From: Leishmania infantum JPCM5
Lineage: Eukaryota > Euglenozoa > Kinetoplastea > Trypanosomatida > Trypanosomatidae
Reading direction: 5' to 3'
Assembly (NCBI RefSeq): GCF_000002875.2
Contig: NC_009388.2
Location: 267,501 to 331,500 of the forward strand
Length of the DNA: 64,000 nucleotides
Part shown: positions 31,201 to 41,335 of the stretch, piece by piece
Numbering within the stretch: the stretch's first letter is position 1
Layout: every line of letters starts with the position of its first letter
The notes under the pieces: generated by a model
What the model was told of the DNA's origin: nothing
Databases searched by the model: none
The model's input: only the letters and a program-made list of their open reading frames with translations
Program-made: the position numbers and the translations under genes

Positions 31201-34200
31201 GGCAACCGTGATGGTATCTGTTTCGCTCGTCATGTCGGCTGCGGCTGCTGCCTCTTCCACGATCGTGGAATCATCGCCGCCGTCCACCGCGTGCGCGTCG
31301 TCCTCGGCGAGGGCATCCTGCTCATAGTAACCACCACCGCCATCATGGTCCTCGTCCTCGTCTACCAGCACCTCTGCATGTTCCTTCTCCGCTTCCTCCA
31401 CGACCGCCTCCGCGTCTGCCGTACTGTGCGTACCAACGCCACCACATGTTGGGAGCGCTCCGCTCAGTCGCCCGTCGGCAGCGTACGCCATCTCGCGGCT
31501 TGCGGGCAGTACAGAGCTGTTGGGCGCGGCGTCATCTACCCTGGCCGGCTGCTGCTGCGGCAGAGCCTCAAGTGAAGTCGGTGGCGTTGCCGCGAAGGTG
31601 CTTCTCTCTGCGCCGGTGCTGCGCGTTACGTCGGTGGAGGCGGAGACGCAAGCTGTCTCGGCCGCTGTCACGGCTCCAGTGCTGCTGCCCTGAGTCTCCA
31701 CAGGGGCAGTGATCAAGGCTTTCGGGGCAGTGCCGGAGTCTGCGGAGCGCTGCTGCTTCTTCTGGGCTGCCGCCGCCACCGCCAGCGCGGCATCCACGAA
31801 GCTCTGCGGCAGCGTCGCAGCGCGGTCAAAAAGGTCTGGCCGAAATTCAGCAACCGCCGCTGACGTCGTCAAACTGCCGCTGCCGCTACCCACGCTGAGT
31901 GGCGTGTCCATCGGAGATGCCTTCGCGGAGCTCATCCTGGCTGAGCAATGCCCTGCTAGCTGCGGTTCCCACATGCGTGATGGGAGCGCCACTGACGCAG
32001 TCGTCGCCGCCGTTCCGGTCGCTGTCGTCCCCCTCGTGTCGAGCTGCACCTCTTCCGCGAAGTCTGCCCTTCGGGCATCACCGGCCGCGGAACTCTGGGC
32101 CGGCACTTCGGCCAGTCGCTTGTGCGACGGTGAAGCATCGCCAAGGTCAGCAGTGACGGCTGCTATCACTTCCACTGCGGGCAGCTGCAGCGGCTGGGTT
32201 TTCTCCGCCGGCCCCTGAGAGCTGGCGGCCGGCGTGGAAACCGCTACGCCAGCGCCGGAAGACGTGAGCGCGACCGGTGCGGCGGCCGCGTGGGACACTT
32301 CCAGAGCGGTTCTCACGCCATCGGTGTGCACGGCTGCTGGCCCGTCGGGGTCGAGCTCAGGCAGAAGAGAGGCATCATCGCGATTTTGCAAACTGAGACT
32401 GCTGGCGCTCGCCACTAGAAGCTGCTGCACCTGTTGCGCCGCCTCTGCATCGAGGGGCACAAGAACGACGGAGCCACCACCACCACTGCCACTGCCGTTC
32501 GCCGTCAGCTGCGTGTTTGGGCAAGACAGGGTTGCTGGGAAGCTCGCGCTGCCGAAGCTTTTGTTTGTGGCGGTCGCCGCCGTTTTATTGGCGCGCATCA
32601 TCATGAGCTCCTTCTGCTGTTCCTTAACCTCCTTGATGCGGCGGTGCTGCTCCGCCGCGGCAGAGAGTCCCGTCGCCGTCACCGCAGCCGGGAAGTAGCG
32701 CAGGTCGTCGCGGGTGCGCAGCCGCGGCGCGTAGGGGGCGCGAATGCGCCGTTCCATGAAGAGCTCGCGCCAGTCCTCCGGCCGCGTCTGCGACGGCAGC
32801 GGAATCGCCAGAAAGGAGTCGTGCGTGTGCGAGACAGATGCGGCGGCAGCAGCAGCGGTGGTCGTCGTGGCGAAGGGCGTCGGGGAAGCTGGCACCAGCG
32901 GGGGCAGCGGAGAGGCGACCGTCGTGGGCTGCTGCAGCGTCCCATCCCACATTGGCGCGACGAAGTCGGCCGGCAAGTTGTTGGAGCCGAAGGCAGCGCG
33001 CACGGAGCGGCGCATCTCCGTCGACAGGACGCGCCTCTGATAAACGTCGTAGTACAGCTGCGAGACAACGTATGGGCAGGTGAAGAAGGGGTGCTCCAGG
33101 ACGGCCTCGCCGCTGAGGCGGTGCTCCATGCGGCGGTCCAGCAGCTTCATCGTCAGGTCGCGCAGCAGCGCCTGAGCCTCAGCCATCTGCGCGACGGCGT
33201 TGCCGATGTAGCGGTCACGGGTCGCCTCGTCCAGGTTGAGGCAGGACAGACGCAGTCGGCGCCGCTGATGGCGGCGATGCCGCTCCTGCTGCTGTTGCTG
33301 GTGCTGGAGGTGCACCGCCGTCGGGGAGGCGGACGAGAGCAGCGCAGCGATGACGCCGTCCTCGGTGGTGGTCAGACGCATGGACAGGTTCGTCGGCGCG
33401 CCACAGAGCGACACGACGGAGTTGGATTCCACGCCGGCGAAGGAGTCGTTCAGCGTCGACTGCGGCGACGGTCCTTGAGTGTCTTCTTCCGCACTGGCAG
33501 TCCTGGACACGCCCAGCGCACCGAGCTGGTTCGCGAAGGAGTCGTTCAGCAGCACCGCCACGGATGCTTTCGGCACCGTTGCTGTGGAGTGCGGCGACGC
33601 GTAGCTGTAGCTGTGCAGGCGACGGTGGGCATGCCGGTGCGGGGTGACGTGTGTGGCTGCAGCGTCGAACGACGGCAACAGGGATGGTGGGCGCTGACGG
33701 GAATCCTTCGGATGCGGGGTGCAGCTCTTCACTACGTCGTTCGTCAGCGCTTCCTCCGCCCCTTCTGCCGCTGCGCCGGTGCCGTCGCTGCCGGACTGCG
33801 CAAAGGACATGGCCGACATCGCTGGAGAGCGCAGCTGCACATCGAAGCTGCGGTTGTCGGGGTTGTAGATGACCTCTGCTGTGAGGGCCGACGGCGTCAC
33901 TGGCGGTCTTGTGGACTGCGACAAGGGCGTGAAGCTCCGCCGCATCCGCCGCGCCACCCGCTGCTCGTAGGCCAGCCGCACCTCCTCCGCGCGGTAGTGC
34001 AGCTGTGCGACGCGCGTGTGCACCTCCAGCGGCGTGAGCCGGTAGTCCTCCGCGGTGATCTTCACGTCCTCCTCTACGATGGAGCGGAAGAGGGCGAACT
34101 GGTTCTGCGCGTTGAAGGCCTTGCGCCCATTCGCCCACTCGAACAGCAGACACCCGTAACTCCACCAGTCGGTGCGGGAGTCGTGCGGTTGCCCACGCAG

Positions 34201-37200
34201 CATCTCCGGGCTCATGTACTGCGTCGTGCCGGTGAAGCTGTTCGCCCTGCCATCGGTGCCAGCACCCGCACCCGAGTAGGGGCTGCTTGCAACCTCGCCG
34301 TGGACGCCGTCGCCGCTGCCTGACGGCATAGGAGATTCGGGAGCTTCATATCTCGTTGGAGCAGCAGCTGCAGGACCCGGCTGATCGCGGTCGCCGTCGC
34401 AGCGCGGCACCGCGCAGAGGCACGTCCGCGGAATCTAAGAGCCGCTCAAGGAGGGCGTCCGCAGCACCGCGAGGCTCTGCTCCCTCCTCGGCAAGTTTCG
34501 GCCCCACCAACTCCCTTGATGCGGTGTCGCCGGAAGGCAGTCCTGAGGCGGCCGAAAAGGCTTTGGTGCAGCGCGCACTTCGCGAAGCGCAGCNNNNNNN
34601 NNNNNNNNNNNNNNNNNNNNNNNNNNNNNNNNNNNNNNNNNNNNNNNNNNNNNNNNNNNNNNNNNNNNNNNNNNNNNNNNNNNNNNNNNNNNNGCGCGGC
34701 GGCTACCGTGGCTGCTGCCCGCGTGCAGTGGCGGCGGTGGCGATGATGGCGACGTAGACGCACCGCTGTCCTCGTCTTTGTCGCTGACGACCTTCGCCTT
34801 TCCTTTTTGCCTTCTTGGCAGTGACGTTGCCGCTGCACTCGTGGTGCTGGTCGCGGTGTGGCTGTTATCGCTGGCGAGCTGCGGCTGCTCCGCCCCCGTG
34901 GCCGGCGGCCACGCGCTCTTGGTGGTCTTTCCCCTCTTCACGTCAGCCGCGCTGGTGCCACCTGCGGCGCTCGTCGCGGGCACCGTCACCGCCGCGGACG
35001 AGGCGGCCACTGCGAAGATGTCTGCCAGCTCAGACGCCGAGGCTCTGCGCGGCATCGGCCGCCACTTGGTCGCCGTGAGCGACGGCGTGGACTTCACCGA
35101 CACCGCCGAAGACGATTCGCCGCCTCGCAGTGCCTCGTCCACACCACCACCGCCGTTGTTGCTGTGGCCGCTGCTGCTTCTTCTCTCGTCGTACTGGAAG
35201 TGCACAGGTGACCGTGGCAGTGACATCTGCGTCCTCGGCGTTGCCAAGTCGATCGCCGTGAGGTCTGAAGGCCTGGTGGCTAAGGGCAGGGCGGTGCTGC
35301 TCGTCGCGGTAGACACGACGCTGGCGCCACCGGCGGCAGTTTGACGGCTTGGCGTGGATGCCGCAGGAGATGGCGGGTGCTGAGACGCAGCCCCAGCCTG
35401 CGTGGCGGGACCTGTGCACGTCACGCCTCGCGGCTTCCACGATAGCCGCCGCGCCGAGTCGGCAGAGCTGCCGCGGCCGTCCTTGTCAGCGGTATCTCGC
35501 CGCCGTCTGCCCTTGCCGTTATCATCATCAGTGGATGAGGAAGAGGATGAAGACATAGAACGGCCGCCGCGCGCACCACCGTCGCGCTCGACTGCGGGAA
35601 GCGTGCGCCGCCGCAGCAGCCGGTACCGCTCGCGGCCACTAGACCCCACCGAAGCCGTCGAGGACGCGACTTCGCCATCTCGGGTCGCAGCCGGAGCACT
35701 GTCTCCGGCTGCTGCCGCGGCATGGGCCGCTGCGGACTCTGTGGCCTCCGGCGTGCGTGAGGTGGTGGGTGTCGTTGGCGAGCTTCTGCTTCCGCCGCTG
35801 CCGACGTTGCGACTGGTGGCAAACTCGTCGATGGCGTCGGTCGTGTAGTAGAACAAGTCCGTTGCAAGCCGCGGGTGGCGGCTGGGGCAGTCAGCGGCAC
35901 CTCGCTGGGCGTGTCTACTACTCTGCCGCTGCTGCTGCCGCACTGCGGACGGCGGGGCCTCGGCCATGCTGCGGTTGTTGTCCGTGGCGCCGTCAAACTC
36001 TGTTGTGTCCGTGTCTTCCTCTTTCATCTCCTCCTCGTCGGCCACGGCGGCCGCGGCTTCGTGGGCGCCATCAGCCACGCCGCTCGCGTGACCATCCCGC
36101 GCTGAGGCCAGAGGCAATGCCGCTCCCGTGGCGGTGTCCGCGACGGTGTAGCCCGGCCGAGAGGCACTGCTGACCGTGCTGGACCCGACACTTCCAACCA
36201 TGGCGGGCGATGCAAGGATTGCGTCTCTGTCCGAGGTCGTGGTGCCGCTGCTGACTCTTGGTTGCTGCCGCTGCGCATCCGGAACAACCTCTGTGGGCTG
36301 TGTCACAGCGGCGGAGGAGGGAAGACGCGAGAGGGCCGGTCCGGCCGTCAGCTGTGCGTTCGACGTTGCCGCGGCAGGAGGGGGCGCCGGGGTGAAGGTG
36401 CTAGAGGTGCTCTGGTAGTACGGGTACTGCATCTTGACCAGGCTTCGCTTCATGCTGCGGAGCCACAGCTGCTGCACGCTGAGCGAGTAGAGGTCGCCGC
36501 CCTGCGCGAAATCCAGCACGAGGTAGAGGTGTGTCTGGCTCTGGAAGGCCTGGTAGAGGCGCACAAGGAAGGGGTGGTGCAGTTTGGCGAGGAGCTGCCG
36601 CTCCGTGAAGGTGCGCTCAACGCAGCCCTCCTCCTTTACTCGCTGCTTGGAGATCTTCTTCACGGCGAAGTACTCCCCAGTGACCTTGTTGCGCGCCAAT
36701 GTGACTTCGGCGAACGTGCCACTGCCGAGAAAGGCAATCAGCTCGTAATCCTGCAGCGAGCGGGCGGCAGAGCTGACATATCGACTCCGGCGTGCGTGGT
36801 AGTGCTGCGGCGAGGTGCCTCCAGCGGCCAATGCTGCACCCGTCGTCGTTGTCGCCGCCATCGAGCTCCCTCCCCGACTTGCCGTCGCCTTCCCTCCTGC
36901 GAGTGAGCTGCCCGTCGTGGTGGTGGTGGCACTTATCGACTTCTGCAAGTGCATGGAGCTCCCCATGGAGGCGGCGCCGTCGCCAGTCACGGTGCCAAAC
37001 GTCGACGTGCTGCTGCGCCTGGTGCTCTTGTCGAGACCAGCCCCGCCGCCGCGAGTGCAGCTGGGGCTGTTGTTGTTGTGGTGGCCAGGATTAGCTGCTG
37101 CTGCTGCAGCGGCGGCGGCGGCGGCCTCGAGCTTTTCCCGAGCGAGCTGCTTGCGCAGCATGTCTGTCTTGCCGGCAATGACATTTCGCAGGAAGTCGTC

Positions 37201-37292
37201 GACAGCGTCGTCGTCGTCGTCGTGAGCGTGCGCGGTGGACGTCGTCGTCACGTCCGCACATCTCGCGCTGACCATTTCCGTTGCTGGCGCTT

Positions 37293-37326
<34 letters not shown>

Positions 37327-37656
37327 AGCAGCAGCAGGAGCAGCAGGAGCCGATGCGCCGAAGTTTAGTGACGCCGCGAGGTCAAGGATGCCGGGAGAGC
37401 CGTAGTCGCCATCCATGCCGGCGTCTGAAAGGGTGAGGGAGGCGGGGGGCGAGGGACGCGCCGCACCGGCAGGGGCGTCTTCCGCATCCGCGGGACTCCA
37501 CCACTGCTTCAGCGGCGGCACATCAACCCCGCGACGCGGGCGACGAGGCTGCGCCTGGCGCACCGCGGCCTCTCCAGTGCCGCCATCGCTTGCGTCTGTC
37601 GCGGCCGCCGCACTGGCGCTCGTCTTGCCAAAGACGTGCTGCGCCCAGCGCAGCAT
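28231..37656 (-). CDS. Very large AGC-type protein kinase, interrupted by an assembly gap
   Basis: The N-terminal part starts at the ATG at 37656 (MLRWAQHVFGK). The kinase N-lobe lies at residues about 303-400: DYELIAFLGSGTFAEVTLAR (Gly loop), AVKKISK (ATP lysine at residue 333), the alpha-C Glu352 in FTERQLLAKL, and LYLVLDFAQGGDLYS. A disordered insert of several hundred residues follows and runs into the 100-N gap at 34594-34693. Left of the gap the C-lobe appears: SFTGTTQYMSPEML and DWWSYGCLLFEWANGR near 34110-34230, a second insert, then HRLSGEAVLEHPFF near 33090. An AGC-type tail (WRELFMERRIRAPYAP and DDLRYF) is at about 32690-32790. The remaining roughly 1500 residues are disordered. 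The HRD and DFG motifs are not present in any visible frame, so they must lie in the gap. A TAG at 34437-34435 also breaks the frame, most likely through an indel beside the gap. Confidence 0.8.
34594..34693. other. Assembly gap (100 N)
   Basis: Exactly 100 N, which suggests a fixed-size placeholder. It lies inside the kinase gene between the N-lobe insert and the activation-segment region. Confidence 0.98.
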
Positions 37657-37970
37657 TGGTCAGCTCGAGGGAGGGAGGGGGCCGACACACACGCACACAC
37701 GCGCAGCAGGTGCGCCACGTACGCAAGCGCACGGCAGCTGGAAATGGGTGAGGGCGAGAAAAAGGAAAGACAGACGGTCAGACGCAGCGTGTGCGTGCGC
37801 TATACAAGTGATGTCCCAGCGAAACGGAGAAGAACCGGCACAGCAGCGTGGGGGAGGGAGGCGGAGGAGAAGGTTGACAGGAGCCGGCCCGTCGTCGCCG
37901 TACACCTCAGCCGCCCAAGAGAGAGGCGGCGTGAAAGAGTAGCAACAAGAACAAGGAGGCAGGCAACGAC

Positions 37971-38005
<35 letters not shown>

Positions 38006-39166
38006 CTCACGAAGCACTAAAGGAATGCAGAAGGGCAAACACACGCGCCGACGGAGCGACCGACACCGACAGACACTGAGGATGCGGCCGAGAAGAGGGA
38101 GAGATCAGGGGAGGGGAGGTAGCGGATGGAAGGACGAGCGAAGAGCGAGAGAATGATAAGCGAGGCGAGCACCACGGCGGAGAGGAAGAGATCCGGACAG
38201 ACGAGCAGCAGCGACAGCGGAGAGGCGTAAAGCACACAAGCGCGTGCACACCGATGCGCTCACCACACAGCGCACCGCACCGCAGCAACGCCACAGCCAA
38301 AACGACACAAGCGAACTAGAAGACAATGAAAGCGAAAACGAAAAAAAGGGCGGGCGCTGATGACAAGGGTTCGTGCCACCACCACCGCTACCAGCTGCTG
38401 CAGGCTGCTACCGCGTAATACGACAGTGCGAGTTAGCGAGAAGACACGGAAACCAGAAGGAGACGTACATGCACACACGCATACATATATATATATATAT
38501 ATAATACAGAGGCATACAGGAGATGGAGGTGGAGGGGGACCGACGGAGGGGCAGAGGGAGAGGGACGGAGGGAGGGTGGGAGAGGGGGTGGAGAGGGGTG
38601 CGCGGCAGACGCTCTTGTAGTTCTTTTCCTGCCCCCCGTCGGAGGCTTCGGGTTTGGCGTGGCTCAATACGTGTTGGACGCACGCGCGCGCGTGTGTAGA
38701 AGGGATAAGCACTGTGCGTGTGCAGCGATACAGCAACGACGACAGAGAGAGGAGAGAGAGAGGAGGCGAGGGAGAGGAGGTGCGAGTACACGAACACTCG
38801 CGGAGAGCGAGGTGAAGCAAACTCTGCATTGCGCTCTCTCGAGAGGCACAGGAGTCGCAGGCATGCTGAGGGTGGAGGGCACTGGTCGGAGCGCAAGAGC
38901 GGCGGGGTGGGTGGGGAAAGGGTGCGTCTGTAAAGTTCAGGAGAGCCCCCTCCTCCCCCTCCCCGCCATCTCCCATCCATCGTTGCGTGACATGTGCTTT
39001 ACGTGTGCTGTTCGTCTTATCGTGCATCGGCTTAGCCTTTACTCTGAGTTGCTCAAACAGGCGCAGGCAGACGGCATCATGCACGCTCACGCATACGCGC
39101 GCGGCCCGTTGCATTTCTGGGGTGCTGGGCGCCTGCCCATCACCTCCGCCTTCCGCCCCGCACTCC
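37657..39166. repeat. Long intergenic spacer with CA and TA microsatellites
   Basis: No gene is seen in 1.5 kb. It carries a CA repeat at 37973-38004, a TA repeat at 38483-38503, and long plus-strand purine blocks at about 38100-38150, 38520-38600 and 38740-38780. The CT-rich sense tract next to the kinase start (37668-37680, AG at 37665-37664) is a candidate splice acceptor only about 8 bases from the ATG. Confidence 0.7.
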
Positions 39167-40474
39167 TCATTCGGCGAAGACGCCAGTCACAGCCTCCACG
39201 AAGGCGTTCACCGCCTCTTCCCTGTACTGCAGACGGCCATCGACGTCGTCCAGCAGTCGGTACACGTCCAGTGCACGCTGCGGCCGTCCTACGACGAGTT
39301 GAAGCACTTCGGCCTCCGACAGCAGAGACCGACTCGCCTGCTGCAGCTGTAGCTGAGCGTGATAGCTGAGCGGACTGTGCGCCGTGCTCGTGGTAGCCGC
39401 ACCGCCATCTGCCCTACCCTTGCCACCACCGTTCCTCGCCGCTGGGCCCCATAGCGGAGTAGGCTCGAGCAGCAGCGGCGTCACCAGATGCGACGCGTTG
39501 GTGGGCTGCGCACCTTCAGCGTCGCTGTTCGTTTCTCCAGCACCGCTCTGCATGGCTACCTTGTCCTGCGACGACCTCTGCACCGCCTCCGCTGTGCCGT
39601 CGACGTCCTCCTCGGCGACCGGCTCGGCTTTCACCAGCGCGCTTCCGTTGCTCAGCGACGGTGCTGTCGTTGCGAGCGGTGGAGATGGCGGCGGGCACGG
39701 GCCCTCCGCCGGCACCCACAGCCGCCGGCGCCACAGTTGCTGCACCGCGCGGCGCACCCCTGCCGCGTAGAAGCGCTCCCGCGCACGTCCCGCCTCTTCG
39801 AAGTGCTCCAGCAGCTCCTCGACGGCGTGGACGTGGCCGCGTGTCCCTGGACGGTGGGAGGCCAACTTGGCGTAGCAAGATGACACGAACTCTGCATCCA
39901 ACAGCGAGTCCGCGGCCGTTGCCGACGCCCCTACAGCGGCACCACTTCGACCTTCGGAGCCGACGACCCGGCTGTACACCGACGTAGGCCCATACACGTC
40001 GCGCGGCGTACACGTGCGCGCTCGCACGCCAGCCGGCGTGGGCCTTGCCGATTCAAGCAGCAGAGAGGAGTGGTTTGCAATGTAGTTGAGCATGGTCACC
40101 TCTGTGAGGAGCACGACCAGGTGCACGGAGGAAGGTGAGGCGAGAATACTGGCGGTCGACGCCGCTGCTGCGGAGGCAGCACTTTCAATGGCCCCTGCCG
40201 GCGCTGCCTTGCTGCCGCTATGCTGTCCGACGCTGCTGTGGCTCATCACCGACGCTGCTCTTGATATAGCTGACGCCGACGCCGCCGCTGATGGCGCTAC
40301 CGCGGTTGCTGCCGCAGCGCCGGTGGCGACCACCACACGCTGGTGGCTGTCGGCGAGCACGGGCTGCAGTCCAAAGGGCGGGTGCCGCGCCGCGTTTCGC
40401 TCATCGCGGCGACGGCGCAGCAAGGCGTACACCTCGCCGTTGGTCATAGGGGTCGCCTCCGACAGAACCTGCAT
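39167..40474 (-). CDS. Probable RNA polymerase III subunit RPC9 (Rpb4-like), with large inserts
   Basis: The protein has 435 residues from the ATG at 40474. The N terminus MQVLSEATPMTNGEVYALLR with RRRDER resembles the opening of RPC9/CRCP (a short strand, then NYEV--LL and a basic helix). The C-terminal 60 residues (LLSEAEVLQLVVGRPQRALD, then VYRLLDDVDGRL, then EAVNAFVEAVTGVF) match the HRDC-like helical part of RPC9, L-KAE-LQL-N-RP-TAVE and a final helix. Middle segments VHLVVLLTEVTMLNYIANHS and VHAVEELLEHFEEAG could supply the remaining helices. RPC9 pairs with RPC8 as the Pol III stalk and contacts TFIIIB. Human RPC9 is about 148 residues, so this protein carries roughly 280 residues of Ala/Ser/Thr-rich insertion. 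The call rests on motif order only. Confidence 0.6.
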   Translation of the reverse strand: MQVLSEATPMTNGEVYALLRRRRDERNAARHPPFGLQPVLADSHQRVVVATGAAAATAVAPSAAASASAISRAASVMSHSSVGQHSGSKAAPAGAIESAASAAAASTASILASPSSVHLVVLLTEVTMLNYIANHSSLLLESARPTPAGVRARTCTPRDVYGPTSVYSRVVGSEGRSGAAVGASATAADSLLDAEFVSSCYAKLASHRPGTRGHVHAVEELLEHFEEAGRARERFYAAGVRRAVQQLWRRRLWVPAEGPCPPPSPPLATTAPSLSNGSALVKAEPVAEEDVDGTAEAVQRSSQDKVAMQSGAGETNSDAEGAQPTNASHLVTPLLLEPTPLWGPAARNGGGKGRADGGAATTSTAHSPLSYHAQLQLQQASRSLLSEAEVLQLVVGRPQRALDVYRLLDDVDGRLQYREEAVNAFVEAVTGVFAE

Positions 40475-41335
40475 GATGGTGGCTGTGTGCGGGAGCGCTT
40501 TTATGAGGGGAGGCGGTGGTCAGAGGTGGCGATGCGCGTGTGTGGGCTCGCTGAAGAGGGCAGTGCTCGTGTGTACCCTCCCCCGCTGTAGACAAAGGAA
40601 GAGAGACCTATGCGACAGACCGACAGACGGAGGGGACGGGGGGGGGAGAGGGGCGGATTGGCTGCGCCTGCGTGCTCCTGCGCGTGTGTAGGTGGAGAGG
40701 GCGTGCGCGATCACGCGGGGCATGTGGGGAACCGTGTTTCAGGCTCCGCCTCGACTTCGACTCGCACCGGCGGCGGCGTGCAGCGTCTGCTGCACTTGAC
40801 ATGGAGACACGCATGCCCACATGCCTGCGCGTCAACTCTCCGATAAAAGGGTAGTGCCCTGGCAGGGACGCCCGTGTGAGCGTGCAATATGCATGTGGGG
40901 TGTGCGATGTCTGCACGCACGCCTTCGGAGACGCGTTGCCATCCTTCGATTCACTTACTGAGAGGCGGTGTAGGGGGAGTGGGGGTCCAGACGATGGAAG
41001 GCGGGAGGACAGGAGAAGAGAAGAGCAGAAGGTTGGCACGCGATTCTGCGATCACAGGTTAAGCAAGCAACACCCCCCCCCCCCTCACACACACACACGT
41101 ACACACGCACAACAAGCCGAAGCAAAAGAAGGGATCGAGGACGACTCAGCGCAGCACCGCTACCGCTGGAGCGAACATCAACACGCCGTGCAAAAGACAG
41201 GGGAGGGCCCCTGCAGTGCGCCGAGGATGGTAGAGAAGAACGCACAGGACGCCACCAATGCATCGCGCAGACGTGGATGCCTCGACTCCTTCACAGCCCC
41301 ATGGACTAAGAAGAGAGAGGCGGCACCATGGCCGC
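40475..41335. repeat. Intergenic spacer with C run and CA repeat
   Basis: No gene is seen. A C run at about 41071-41083 is followed by a short CA repeat to about 41098. A G run is present near 40639-40646. Confidence 0.7.

Noticed and set aside
32434..34323. Plus-strand open frame of 629 codons
   Set aside because: It is antisense to the kinase C-lobe, whose minus-strand frame shows clear kinase motifs. The plus-strand peptide is Arg/His/Val-rich with no domain, typical of a shadow frame in GC-rich DNA.
34435..34437. In-frame TAG read as a true pseudogene mutation of the kinase
   Set aside because: It lies within 160 bases of an assembly gap, and a different frame looks coding there, so a sequencing or assembly indel is more likely.
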